From: Phallusia mammillata
Taxonomy: Eukaryota; Chordata; Ascidiacea; Phlebobranchia; Ascidiidae
Reading direction: 5' to 3'
Assembly: GCA_003260075.1 (NCBI GenBank)
Contig: QLIY01000020.1
Coordinates: forward strand, 248,001-312,000
Length of the DNA stretch: 64,000 bases
The position numbers were made by a program, and so were the translations under genes. The notes beneath the pieces were generated by a model. That model was not told where the DNA came from, ran no database searches, and saw only the letters and a list, made by a program, of their open reading frames with translations. Position 1 is the stretch's first letter; each line of letters opens with the position of its first letter. Below, in pieces: positions 36,185 to 49,413 of the stretch.

Positions 36185-38742
36185 TTTCGCTTGCCTGATG
36201 TTTCAGTTTCGGTTCAATGACCAACAGACAGAGTGGCCAACAAAGCAAAACCTAAACCCTTGCACCACAGTTGCACTTAAAACTACGTCCTACAGTCCTA
36301 GTTAAGCAACAACATTGAAACAAAAGGCTGACAAAATTGCTATTTCACGTTTGAAACGTAGTGATAACATGCTTGTTATGTTTAAAAATAGCACTTTATT
36401 TTACAATCTTTCAAAATCTGTTTGGAATCTAGTTGTAAAGCGTATTTAAACGAGCTTACATACGTTTGGTAAGAATTCAAAACATCTTTGATAAGCTTGC
36501 AGTAGAACTTCCTTTAGTGGTAAAACATCATTCTAGACATGTTATTTAGCAATAAAAACCTTATCCTTCACTGCTTAAGTAATCCTGGCTTCTCCACAGC
36601 AAAAGTCGGAGAAGATGTTTCCACGTCGACAATAGACAGTACTCAACGAAACTTTCAAACTAATCTTTGCACACTAACGCCACAAATTCCAACAGAGGCC
36701 GGCGCGGCTGTTTTGTGGCTCTGGCGAAGGACCTTTCAAAATTGAAGAGCAAAGCAAACATTTTCTGCATGGCCGGAGCAAATCAAGGCAGAGCGCTACT
36801 GCTCCCCACATAAGCAACTTAGCAGGGGTCCTATTCAGCACTTGCCGTTCAGCTTACTGCCATAACTCCGAGGATTAATCTACAACTTTTCGACATGTTC
36901 AATTGTGACGAAAGCTGCAATTAAACCATTGTATTCTTCATCAAACGCCACGTTACACGCCAACACCACACCGACTGCAAACCACCTGACAATTTCCACG
37001 GCGACTTTTAAACAAGCTGATAGATTGCATGGTGCTGTATCGCCTTGCCGGTGAAAATACCTTGCGGCTATTCAATACTGAATGCGCTTGAAACTTAACA
37101 GCGTGCCGAGCGCTGTGACCTATACTAGCCCTGCGGCTTCATCACGTCTCGAAACTTTTACTTCGTGAATAAGTGTGCACTTGTTCGTACGGATTTTCGC
37201 AAGTTAGCCCTAACACATGTGTATTTGCAATCAACAAAGCGACTGCAATTAGTTCCGATTCGTATATCGCACGTAGCTGCTAGTTCGACGGTCGAAAGAG
37301 GCATAGCGATATACCGGGCGGTCGACGGCATGACATCTAATTATTTATTCAAGAGCACGAAGGTCGTCATCATAGGAAGCACACATGATGACGGCTTCGT
37401 GCTGACAGGGAGTGCACAGTACTAACTTCGGCATACAAGTGTGGCTCACCAAGTCTCGGTAATCATTAAGCTAGACACCGGTGATTTGATTAGTTCTGGA
37501 CCGAATGTCTCTGTTAACAACGATTTTCGATGTTTGTACAAGGTACTCCAACGTTTTAGCATCGATCAACGGATTGCCGGCACGTTTATGTTGTTTCGAA
37601 AGATTTTGAAGCGCGCAAACTGTGTATGATGGAAACAATCGAAGATTCTGGATGTTTGACTAAGGAAGGTTCGGTAAGTGCAACAAATATTGATAATATT
37701 TGTGCAAAATCCTTTAACTAACAACTTGATGGATGGTTTTACGTCTGATGAGCGCCACCCTTGCCCTTTTTGTGTCGTTGACGCCCCAGTTTGAAATCAC
37801 GGTCCTTTGTTTCGTAGCTATGTACATGTAATAAGGTAAATTAATAACCCTACTGCCTTTCTCACACTGGAAATAACCACTGTCAGAAAATGTAAGGAAA
37901 CCTGTCTGCAGGGATTATAAGAATGCACGTTTCCTGCACGGGAATCCCTAAAGGATGTCATTGCCTGTATTTTCCAAATCTCTTTGATCCTTCCCTACCT
38001 CTTACTACTCCAAGCCAACTTTCACATCAAAACCATTGAACAAAGTAGGTAAACTAAGCCTGAAACAAACAGTTGAACAAGAGAAGTAAAAACATGTTTG
38101 AAGAAGGTAAGATAGACTTTTCACATAGTAAAGAAACAAAGTCTGCTTTCATACAAAAAGAATAACAACATACTAGGAGCTTTATCCTGCAGGTATGATT
38201 TTACATTGGTTATTAAATATTACACTACCCCCTTGTGGGAAGTGCCACCTACGAAACCACGAGACCAATAGTATCAATTCAACTTGGAAAAACATCCACT
38301 TTGAACAAATCAAATGTTTTAATACTTCATCCAAACCAACATATTTCAGATAATGTGTTATAATTACCCTTTACCAATCAGTTGTCCTAGTGAAAATATC
38401 AATGACAAGTAACCAAATCAGAAAGGTTTACTAGATGTTTTAATGTTTATATCAATCACCATACTCATACCAGAGTTTTTTAAAGTAAGCAATCATTTAG
38501 CTGCAGATAAAACCACATTACTGTATTGGCACCTTGCTGTTGCAGAAAACTTTGAATTTTTGCCAAAAATTCAAAACATTTGAGTTGTACTCTGCTATAA
38601 GGGTACAACAAATTGTGATAACAGTATCTAAACAATGACCTATTCAAACAATACACCTTGAAACAGTGTTGCCCTTTTTGTGCAGTGAACATGCCATTTA
38701 CAAATTTGAATTAAAACCAGTTTCTGTCAGTGCTGAACCTAC
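36185..38742. other. CLIC region between short-form start and alternative exons
   Basis: Contains the presumed promoter of the short CLIC form. A stretch around 36600-37650 is richer in CG dinucleotides than its surroundings and holds a near-perfect 20-bp hairpin at 37354-37403. Open frames at 36539-36745 and 37165-37425 (plus) start with ATG but have no family motif and no splice support. Confidence 0.45.
37354..37403. repeat. 20-bp-arm hairpin
   Basis: AGCACGAAGGTCGTCATCAT and ATGATGACGGCTTCGTGCT are inverted with one small bulge or mismatch, loop of about 10 bases. Confidence 0.8.
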
Positions 38743-41700
38743 CTTCACAAAAAGAGCAATTTGTGGATCAGGTCGTTTGTTGGAAGACACACTGTCTGCA
38801 CAGGCACCATTGCCATTGACAACTACTGCGTTGTCCTTTTCTGGTTTCTGTTCAGTCAACATGCATCAACACAATAAAAATAAAATAATGTTGCATGCAG
38901 TTTTAGATGTTGTAGAATCATGTTTTCTATGAAGCTGATAAAATAATGCTTAAATAAGATTTTCAAAAATCTGGGTTAGAATTTCAAAATAATCCTAAAA
39001 TAAATAAAATCAGGTCGCAGTGGTCAACTAAAATTTGAGTTTTAACCTTTACAAAGAGAAAAATAGTCTTTTCTGTTTTTTCTCCTTCACAATTGATTGT
39101 CTTAACCTCGGGGTCCTCCTGAAATTTAGGTTCTATTGTAATAAAAAGCTGCCATTTAAATTTATCAATACCTTGCATGTTTTACCAATACATAATATAA
39201 GAACAAATATCATGTTATGTTTTTGACTCAAGTTACAAAAATCTGAATGGACTACAATACAACCTAGTGTTACATACATCTTCTGTTTTTAGATTCTCAA
39301 TGCCTTGAACAACCAATTCAGCCATGCTAGCAATTCCAACTGGAGACTTTGGGGCTTCTTCTTTACCACTTGCTGATGATGCAGAGGAGTGAGTCTCAAA
39401 CTCGTACAGATGTTCCGGAGGTTGCGGTAAGTCAGCTTCTGGCTGAGCTTCAGTTTCGTAATGGTGAATGTAATCTACTTCTGAATTTGGTATGTCTGCA
39501 GCTTCAGCTGTGTTATCATTTACATACTCCGAACCAACACCCTGGTAAAAAAAAATGCAATTCTTTTAATTGACATCGTTGGTCAATAAACTACCAAACA
39601 CATTGCTTTTTTTCGTTAAACTTGGTTAATACGAATCAATGCATTTTGAGCAAACAACATAGATAATACAAAATAAGGGGATTTTTGATGCATAAAGTTT
39701 TAAGTATGTCTGGATTTTAAGCACAAACTAATTCTAATCTTTAAATTTGTTGTGCTTGTCTATTTTTGAGTTGGAGGTTTGTGTTATTTTTTATCATGTT
39801 GTACATCAAAAGCTTTAAATAAAGTAAGCTGTATTCCTGTGTTGTTCAAATATGAAATGCAATTCGTACATTATCTTTTTTGAGCAATTTCCTTTCCTTC
39901 TATTTTGTTAGCTAAATTTTAACTTTATTTAGGTTTGTTTTCCTTCTTTAAGTAAAAGTTACATAAACAGATCCACCTTTGCACTGCACAACAAGCAACA
40001 ATACCGTAGAACTGAATATAGTAAATGATGAAAGCTAATATCGTCCTAAGCTTTTATGTGGTATGGTCCGTATGGAACCCTCAAACAAACAACATACATA
40101 TTTTTCATTGTCACTGGTATTTGTAGACTAGGCTGTGAACTAAAGTAAATGTCACCTTACCCTTTTTTACACAGGAATTCGGGCATGACTGTCAGACATG
40201 TGCGATAAACTTGGAATAAAAACCTTGCTGCATTCTCAAAGTTGTGCACAACTTTTACCAAGTATCTAATGCGTAATGTGTCTTATCGTTTGCAGATAAT
40301 GTTAGTTAATTTCAAAATAAAAAATCACGATCATGAGCTGGAAGGCGCTGAAAGGCGTTGTCGCGTAGAACATTTGGAAAGATACTTGGATCTTTTTCAA
40401 GCATGTGACGTCATAGCTATCTCGGCATGACGGGGATTGGCAATGGTGCTCGAAACGGAACGTCGAAGGCAGCTGATTAGTTCGAAATTACCACCATGTT
40501 CGAGATTATCTGATTTTTTTTGGTTAAGGTTAGGGGCAAGGGCAAGTTGCAATAAAACTGAATTGAGTTAATGTTTACAATATGCACTGACAATCGTTTC
40601 TTACAAGATTGTAAACTGAATGCGTTAGTTGCGCATTTTTATGTGCATTTCACTGGCATTTTACAAAATTGTGACAAATTGCTGCTCTTTTTGCATCAAA
40701 CGTATGTGTTTTTGCACAAAGGCACCAAAATTTAATTTCGAAATCAGTTTTTTTTTCACATGAATTTGACAAAAATGCTGCTGAATCGTTGTGTATAAAA
40801 ATAAATTAACCATGTGTTCGTTCTGTAGCATAAATCATATACTAAACATAACTTTAAAAGTACAATTATTCCACTGTTTAAAAGAAATGCAAATACCAAA
40901 TTTCCTTTGGATGGAGTTATTGGTATTCTTAAAATGTATGAACGGAAAGATCAACTCAGTTCGACGTGCAAAAATAAAGCTGACAACCTAATTAATTAAC
41001 GACAAATGCTCTTCGAATTTGCACGACTTTGGCTTTCTTTCCCTGACTATTAGTTTGTAACGCAAATCTTATTGCAATACATTTGCCTTTGATGCTGCAA
41101 CGGCGACATCATCCTGGGCCAATATCTAAAAACCTCATTACACTCTGTAACAGATCAGTTAAAATCAATCAGTTGGGCTACTTCCTTGTAGAAATACCTG
41201 CAGGTAGTATGTCGACCTACCACATAACATTCTAATGTTAGGTATAGAATCTTTATCACTAATGTGACGCATCATTTCCGTATATGTAATCAGGTGGGCA
41301 CAGATATAACTGTGTCACTTTGCTAACGTACAAACAAACCTTAACACCGTTTCACCTTTCGTGATTAAATTGTTCCGTAGGTTACGTTATAGTTTTACCA
41401 CTTCATATGTGACAACGACCTAAATTGCCTGCGCCGCACATTAGGTGTTATATCAGAATCTAAAGTAAGTTTGAGTTTTGAAAAAAGTAAACGATTTTTT
41501 AATCGTGTGAGCAATGTCTGTAAGGAATCGAAATGGTTCGTTTGGCGCCTCATTTCTTTGGTATGTCATAAAATGTGCTCATCAAACCATCAACCATTGT
41601 TGACTCTTTTTCTACTTGTGTAATTTCATTGCCAACGAACGGTGTTTGTCAAACAAGTAGTATATTATAGTAATATTCTTGAAGGCGAGGTTGCCCCTCG

Positions 41701-42522
41701 CTCTTGTAACAGGTAGCTCTTGCCCTTTTAGTTTGAGCAACTCCCGTTTTACAATCCCTGCTACGTTTGGGATGGTGCATACGTAAGCTATTTGATTTTT
41801 GTTTCTCGTTATAGCGCGAGATTTATTTAAGTCATATCATTGTTAGAATAATGCGTCACGCCGTGAGAAACAACCTGTGCTAAAGAACAGCCTGTTGTAC
41901 GTTCTAATCCTTCTTACAAGTCCTCATACAGTATGGATTTTCAACTTGTGGGTCGCAACCCTCGGAGGAGTCGTTTGTCATTTTCCTGGGGGTTCACGAA
42001 AGCTTTTGATAAATAATAAGAAAGTAACCATCTTTAACCGTAATTTACAGCTGTAAGAACTAGCGAGCTCAGACCCTTTTTTGACTTCAGTCAAAGCTTT
42101 AATCTAGCTTTTGTGAAAAAAAAACGAGGTAAATGTTTGGAAGAGGTTAAGTTACATTGGGCTGCTAAAATAGGCCGTCAGGCGAGGAAGAATAAAAACG
42201 GCCACTGGCGAGTGACATCTAGCGGTGAAGGTTGAACTGAATTCATGGGCGTGGCGCAAGTTATTTAATACCCCTTATAAACCAGTTTAAAATTTCCTAA
42301 GGATTCAAAGGAATGTTCGTTTCACCGACGTAGCAAACAAGATTATTTTGCACAAACAGTGTTGCAAAACAATGCTAAAAGACGTGATGTTACTTATATA
42401 GGGTACTATTTCAAATCATTACAATAGAAGACAGTAGTACCCTATACTTAAAAAGCTTTGGTAATTAATTGGTAGCTTACCTCTGCAACTTCGTCGTATA
42501 TGTTTTCCATTGTATCTGCCAT
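38743..42522 (-). CDS. CLIC long-form 5' exons (alternative N-terminus)
   Basis: Four phase-0 exons upstream of the CLIC core. The first, 42481-42522, starts ATG and encodes MADTMENIYDEVAE. Then 39278-39541 (88 codons, acidic, Pro-rich: EYVNDN, HLYEFE), 39047-39118 (24 codons, ending TIFLFVK) and 38743-38847 (35 codons, ending QIALFVK). Each has a good AG acceptor and GT donor. All keep the frame into the common exon at 32994, which begins AGSD. Tyr-containing acidic N-terminal extensions are known from vertebrate CLIC5B and CLIC6, so a long isoform is expected from the family. Whether the 24- and 35-codon exons are mutually exclusive or used in series cannot be read from the genome. No transcript evidence was available. 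Confidence 0.8.
39542..42480 (-). other. first intron of CLIC long form
   Basis: About 2.9 kb joining the MADTMENIYDEVAE exon to the 88-codon exon. A degenerate hAT-like end (CAGTATGG...GGGTCGCAACCC) is at 41929. No other exon supported. Confidence 0.5.
41929..41990. mobile_element. decayed hAT-like terminus
   Basis: CAGTATGGATTTTCAACTTG then GGGTCGCAACCC, a pattern common at hAT MITE ends. Partner end not found. Confidence 0.35.
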
Positions 42523-43407
42523 TCCAAAATCCTTAAGATTGAGCCTGATGTTTTAACACAGAACTTTATATTCAGATTTTTTGATCCTAGGTTCGAAGAA
42601 AATCACCAACAGGTTACTATCGTTTTGCTAAAACTGACGGTAAATCAGGGTAACAAGCCAGTCATTGAAATGGTTCAAATAGGCGAGCTCAAAGCAATAA
42701 AAACGCTTTGTATCAACACAATTACATTTCTTAAGCTAATGTTTGCTGAGCGAGTCGTTTCCACCTCAGCAAGGATTAAAAATAAAACCGTGTAGCCTAC
42801 TGTACTTTTCCCAACCGCATTATCTTTATTCAGCTCATAAACAGCTACGAAATAGTAAGAACCATTTGTTAGTAACAATACTACCAAACAAACAAACAAT
42901 GCCCATGGATCAACGCCAGAATGCCAATGTATGAGGCTAATGTTTTTGTAGTGTAACATTACCATTGTTACTCGTTACTACTGGTGGCGTACATAAAAAA
43001 TTGCCTTTGTTGAAATGTTTTTGTTAAATATACGTTACTTTTCTTGGTTAACAGTTTCTAATTTATTCCAATTTTAACAGCTGTTCCATTGTAGCTCTAG
43101 CTGCTTTATTCAATTATATACTACCTACAGGTAGGCTTTTCCGGTTTTACTTAATACAGCCGGTACTAAACAGGTTGTAGATGTTAAACGCATTAAGTAC
43201 CGACACTAAACGCTGTTCTTACAATTAGTGTACCTCAACTGTAAAGTGCAGATACAGGTTAAGCACTTTCACAAACTGTCGTTAGCGCTGCCATTTTTTT
43301 GTCCAGTAAAGATCAGGGTCTTAAACTTTCATACTATACTGTTAGCGCTGTTGTATAATATGTGTTTTATATCGCAATAGACTAAACTGAAACCTATACT
43401 GTTTGTT

Positions 43408-43472
43408 TTACCTACGGGCAATTGTTTAGGTACAAACTGCTGTTTACCTACGGACAATTGTTTAGGTACAAA
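43408..43472. repeat. 31-bp direct repeat
   Basis: TTTACCTACGGGCAATTG... and TTTACCTACGGACAATTG..., each ending GTTTAGGTACAAAC, three bases apart, one difference. Confidence 0.9.
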
Positions 43473-46400
43473 CCTGTACATATAATATCGAAATAGTGGC
43501 ACAGCCAATTTAATTTACCTTTAATACAGTTTAAGCAACTTGATTTGACTATCCTGAACTGTACTAGCACTTCTTATGTCTGCCTAACAGATAAGTTACA
43601 AACCCACAAGTTAGGGTCTTACTTTCACACGTATAGTCTACAGGAGAGTAATTTCCCCAAGCCTAGATGTTTGAGACTCTCAAATGATCAGCTGTCGCAG
43701 TCAAGTGCCATCATACCACGTTGTACAACTGTCCTCAAAGGCACTGGCCCCGACCACTTATTCGAAGCCGTTCTGGGGTCGACGATCGCCATATTTACCT
43801 TGCGAATTGTTCAATCATTAACCAATGAACATTGAGCAAACAGTTTGCGGACCGAGGACGCGACTTAATGTGTCGTACGTAAGGGCACGAGTTGCTTGTA
43901 ATTACAAACTTCATGTCATGTCCATTTGCTTAATTTAGTCTGCGCTAATCAACTAATTACCTCTTTTCTGATGTGTACTGTAGTAGTTACGTTACGTATG
44001 TTAATATCAGTTAGTGCTCTAAACTTGCACATTAAAGCCAACAATATATATACGTAAAGACCTATGAACAGAAACCCATGCGAGATTTAAACCATTGACA
44101 GCAATCTAGTAAGGATATAATTTTCTCATGAATAAGTTTCACTTTTTACATTCTACCTCGACATTGTTTTACAAAACGCTAATGCACACTCTCTGATAAA
44201 AGATTCTAGCGTGATTTATCTTATGTTGTGACAATGTATGTTTTCGAATAAACAACACTGAGAAAAACTGACTTTAAAAAGTCCTCCTTCTATTAACAAT
44301 GGATTCAAGACAATGCGTCTGTACCGAAACGGTTTCATTTACCCTGAAATGTTTCACCTTCATTGTCAAAGGAAGCTGACATCGCACTTAGTGGTCATGA
44401 ACAAACAAAGATAGCGGTTTAGGTGTGTATCGTACGCTTTACAAGTGATCTAGGCCCTAGATTCTTGGGCTTAGGCCAGGAACCCGACCCACACCCGAAT
44501 ATTTTTCAAATTGCGAAGAAAGTGAAATTGTGTCAATTAACCAATATAGCAAAGTTGTAATTCAGACTCATGTTTTTTTTTTTAAAAAAGCTCCGACCCA
44601 AATCTGGCCTGACCCGCGACTCCGACAAATCAGTGTTTTTTGTCCTACAACGGTTATTACAGTAGGCGCAAGTGTCCACTTGGAGGCGTTTGTAATTATT
44701 TCGGAGCGCCAAGAGAAATTGGAAATTTCTGGCAGGATCTTGGCCGAATGGTCCGGCCTGACCCATATACAGACATAAAAAACTCTGATCGGGATTCGTC
44801 CCCCGGAGTTTCCTGGGTTCATATCCCCCAAAAAAATTTAGACATTGTTGGGCAGAAATTTGACCTGATCAGGCTCGCTGCTCGCTGGATCCATTTACAG
44901 GCATAAAAACCTTAATTAGGATTCGCAAACATCTTGAGTTTGAACCCTGAGAGCAAAAAATTTAGACCAAAATACAAGAACAAAGTAAATTTGGTGAAAT
45001 ATGACTTTGAGCGGCCAATATAAGTACTTTTTCAGTTGCGAGTACTTCTAACAAGAAAGTTTGTGATTGGGTAATTAGTGTCATTTGGCTCAACCACTAA
45101 CAAATTTTGTATATTCAAGGAGGTTTTCATGGATCACTAAGCTGTTGAGGAGCAGTACAGAAAAACGACTGTTAAGAAAACGCAGCAGTATATGGTTACA
45201 AGTTTCGGCTCTGAAACACGACAAAAGTTACGTGCCCAAACGTTCAACCAGTGCTTTTAAACCCCCTGGTCTCGTTAATGCTTTACAACTTCCTGCAGCT
45301 CGATTTTATGTTTGTTTAAAAAGAAGTAAAAAAGTTGGAACGCTACTCGTCATTAATTTGCACCAAAAATTGGGGATGTAGAGAAAGCGTTGAAAATGTT
45401 GAGAAGCATTACGTTACGCTAAACAAATAAACATAGCCACGTCGTTTTTATCTCAACAGGCCATAGATTTATTATAAAATTAACCAATGATATATGTATA
45501 CCTAAGTGTTTCTAAACTTGAAAAATTAGAATTAGGTAAAATAAAGTATCCAACTCAACAGAGATGCACAGCCAAAAAAAATCCAAAAGTCTGGTGGCAT
45601 GTCGACAAACCACTCATAAATTCATATCAAGTAATCATACAGCAGTAAAGAATACAAGTACATACCATCGTGCTTTGACAGCAGTGGTTTATGGGCGTAA
45701 ACATTAACGATTCAATAGTCGCAATCGCAGTCGACTGATCCATCTTAAATCCGATTTCACAGCGAAAACTGCATCTCAGCTATTTTACCTGCACGAAGCA
45801 AAAACCGGTTTGGGCAAACGATTTTCCGTAGTTTTACCTAAATGATAGATCTTAGGCCAAATGTAAAGTTGTATAATCAACACCCACTTGGCTTAAAACT
45901 GTCGCCTCGTTTTTAAAGGTTTAATTAATACTGATTTTCCACGTTTTAGGAGAGTCAAGTAGTTTAATATACAAGTTCGCCGTATAACAGACGCACGAAA
46001 CTAAGTGGCATGTTTTACATCAATTTCATCTCTCGAATGTTCAATATTCAAGTGTTTCAATGCAATACGTCGATCTTCGCTCAGATATCAGTATTATTTT
46101 CATGCTCTTCTACAAGTTTTGAGATAGGTATGGTTGTACGCATAATAGTTTGCCTAGTGTTTAGAATTAAGTTCTGGTATAATGTGTTGATTGCGCCCTA
46201 ATTAATACACTTAGGACTATGTTCAACTGTAATTGCTTTCGAACTGGATCTTCAAGAACGAAAATTGAGACTTTCGTATTCAGTCAAACTTCCAGTCATT
46301 TCACGCGAACGCGATTTTTAGTAATGACCTTCACGGCAAGCATCAACCATGTCAAATTGCTCAAGAATTTGACCTTGAAGGGCAAGATAACGCAACGACG

Positions 46401-46748
46401 ACCCCCAAAACATGGCACCACCACAACGTGGCAGACTTCTTGCGGAGCGTAAACGCGCGTTTGGTGCCTGAAGGCATCTGACGACCTTTGTATAAAACAA
46501 ACGTGGATGCCGATAAGAAAAGTCGATCGTGATGCCTCAAAATGCAAAACAGAACAGACGCCAAGGGCAAGATTTTGGTGTTGAACAAGAAAGGTTAGCT
46601 TTAGTTTGAACAGGTGTAGTTTGGTCAGGTTAAGACAAGCAAAAATGGATTTAAAGTACTTCGTTTTTGTACTTTTTTGACCCGAAAAAGATGTGAACAA
46701 AATTTGTAATTAGTCATAAACGATAATAATTTTGAACAAAATATTTTC

Positions 46749-46893
46749 AAAGCGGTAATACTTTTAAACCGTATTGTTCTGTTTGTTTGTTTGTTGGCAA
46801 AAGTATTACTATGCCCCCCCCCCCAAAGCGGTAATACTTTTAAACCGTATTGTTCTGTTTGTTTGTTTGTTTGTTGCCAAAAGTATTACTATG
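46749..46893. repeat. direct duplication split by C11
   Basis: 46749-46813 and 46825-46893 match except for one extra GTTT unit and a G/C change; run 46814-46824. Confidence 0.9.
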
Positions 46894-47533
46894 AAAAAAA
46901 AACCTTTAAAACATTGTGGACATAAGAAACGTTTCAAGAAACTAAACGATGAACTTATTTTAAAATGCCTGCTATTATACTTAAATTAGTTCATCGCAGT
47001 CTATAGAGCAGTAATTAGGCATTTTTGAAACGAGCAATTAGTCTCGACGGTCAGTTTAGCGGTCAAGTTAATGTCCAGTCTGTTTACTTTAGTCCGTTAA
47101 GACTTCCAGACTAATATAGCGACGGGGCATAGTCAAAGCCTTTAAAGCGACCTGTGTGAGAGCAAAGAAATACAATTTAGTTTGTTGCTGCTTTGCGATT
47201 CGCTGATTTAGAGAGAAGTTTGCATTTGTTTATACCGGACAAGGATGCTGCGCTTTCGTTAGAAGTTAAAGTTTTGTGGACGCGTGCAGCCGAGAAGAAA
47301 CTGTATTGACGAGCTAACAACAGTGTTTTGTTTTAGACAGATGATTTACAAGCCAAGTAGGCGCTTGTCACTGAAGCGCGTTTTGTGGCTATATTGTGGC
47401 GAAGGCCATTATGAAACCGGAAAACTGTGTTTATGTGGCGAAATATTAAGAACTAATCGAAATATGAGTTATTGTGTCATGTGAGCCAAACACTTTATTT
47501 TTTTGCCAGATAGAGAGTAGAACGTACTAAGAT

Positions 47534-47542
47534 ATTATATAT
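47534..47542 (+). promoter_or_regulatory. possible TATA-like element of the fibronectin III/galaxin gene
   Basis: TTATATATA about 130 bases before the ATG at 47672, in the expected orientation. Weak, composition-prone evidence. Confidence 0.2.
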
Positions 47543-47671
47543 ACTAATGGGACTGTAGAAATTACACGAGCCATTTTATTCTAACGTGTTGAGAGGGTTT
47601 TGAGGAAAGATCTGTCTTTGGACTTTTTGAATCGTCTGATTGTAAATACAAATTATTTGGATTGGGCTGCA

Positions 47672-49318
47672 ATGCCTGGATTATATTTTACAGTTTTGGT
47701 TTGCAGTGTCTTAGCACTAGGTAAGTTGTATTTTTATTTTTGGTAAAAAGAACCCAAAGAGATTGTTTTGTGATGAAAGTTTTAGGGAAGTACCTATAAT
47801 GTCACATTTGATCAATATTCAACTCAATTAAGTCATATTTTTGTAACTTAAAAAGCAAGTTTTTGTTTCTCTATTTTGATGAGCCTTTTCGTACTAAGTT
47901 CATAGGCCGTTTTTTATACTTTCTTTTTTAAACTGGTTTTGTTATGTTTACAAGCTAATTTTGAATACGATTAAAAAGTAGGCAACAATTAAATTGAGAA
48001 ATTAAATGTTGGTAATTTTTGGACACTCGGTGTGCACAATTGTACTTCGATAACTTGTTTATCTTGTTGTTGTCAATTTCGTCAATTTCCCCCCCCCCGC
48101 GTAAGGTTTTTTATTTTTTAATGCCACTTTACATACTTTAATTGACCTGCCTGTTTCTTACTATTTTTTAAAAAAACCTTTAATTGTGCCCCCCCCCCCA
48201 CAATTGTACTTCGATAACTTGTTTATCTTGTTGTTGTCAATTTCGTTAAGCCATTTTGCTTCGTAGGTTGGGCACAGAGATTACCAACTCCGATTGGAAT
48301 CACCATTCCCGCAAGAACGCTCACAATGGTTCGTGTAAATTGGAAACAACCGCCGAGTATCAAATACACCAAATTCGGCGTAAAGGCAAGTCTTAGATCA
48401 TACAAACAAAGTGGTTTGCATTGATTCAATTGCAAGGTCATTTACCAAGAATCAGATATACGAATATATTGATATAAAGCGTAAGGTTTTTTATTTTTTA
48501 ATGCCACTTTACATACTTTAATTGACTTGCCTGTTTCTTACTATTTTTTTAAAAAACCTTTAATTGTGTATCATAAGGCATTAAATGGTCTGTGCTGGAA
48601 AAACGTGCAGAATTTTTGCTCTAAGTAGCGCCTTGACATTTTCAAGAACTGTGGCACGTAAGCTTCAAGAAAGGCGATAAAATGTGTGTTGGCGGTAAAC
48701 ACATAACCTCTAATTGCAGCTTTTGAAACAATATCTGTATGGGTGTGCTGTAATGTCACACAGCTTTTAGTTTTCGCAGCTTTTACTTTTCATAACCTTT
48801 AACAAGATGGCCTTTTCCAAAAGCTTTTAATAGATTATCTAAAGCTTCTTTAAGTTTTCCAATAAAATACGTTGCTAAGTTTTACAAATATACAGACTAT
48901 AGCTCCCATACGTACCGATAAAAAGCAATTTCTCTCAATAACATATTAATAGTATCCACATATGTAGTAATATACAGTCACTAAGGTTGTAACGTTGATT
49001 ACAACTTGATGACACCTTTGTTCATGGTTCATTTTGACCACACTGTACATTTGGCTTCAGGCTCTGTAAGTTCAAAATAGGCCCTGAATGATAATACACC
49101 ATTGTTGCATTCTCGTACTGCTTTTGCTGTATGTTCATATTTGACCACCCTTGTTATAGTACCTGTATTTATATGATGTTGTAGATATCTCCAAGAGCCA
49201 CGATTCTTCCGCCTGAGCGACCGGACGACACTTCTCGAACGTTCGAAGACCTTCAACCAGGTATCGCTTATACAGTGACGTTACGTGGAGAAACCGCAGA
49301 TAGAAGACGATCAAGACC

Positions 49319-49413
<95 letters not shown>

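Larger units (their letters stand above)
42523..47671. other. divergent intergenic region between CLIC long form and the fibronectin III gene
   Basis: The two genes start head to head, 5.1 kb apart, so both promoters lie here. Seen: a 31-bp direct repeat at 43408-43472, a C-run-split duplication at 46749-46893, and long overlapping open frames at 44530-44906 and 46219-46700 on both strands with no recognisable product. The sequence at 44580-44800 has repeated GACCC-type words like those in the CAGAGTTGTAAG transposon family, so part may be a decayed mobile element. Confidence 0.45.

Noticed and set aside
37165-37425. 86-codon plus frame
   Set aside because: Overlaps the hairpin at 37354; no homology recognised.
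44530-44906. Several open frames on both strands
   Set aside because: Overlapping frames on both strands in GACCC-rich repeat-like sequence; no family match.
46296-46700. 134-codon minus frame with overlapping plus frames
   Set aside because: No recognisable motif, no splice pattern, and both strands are open here, so composition explains it.
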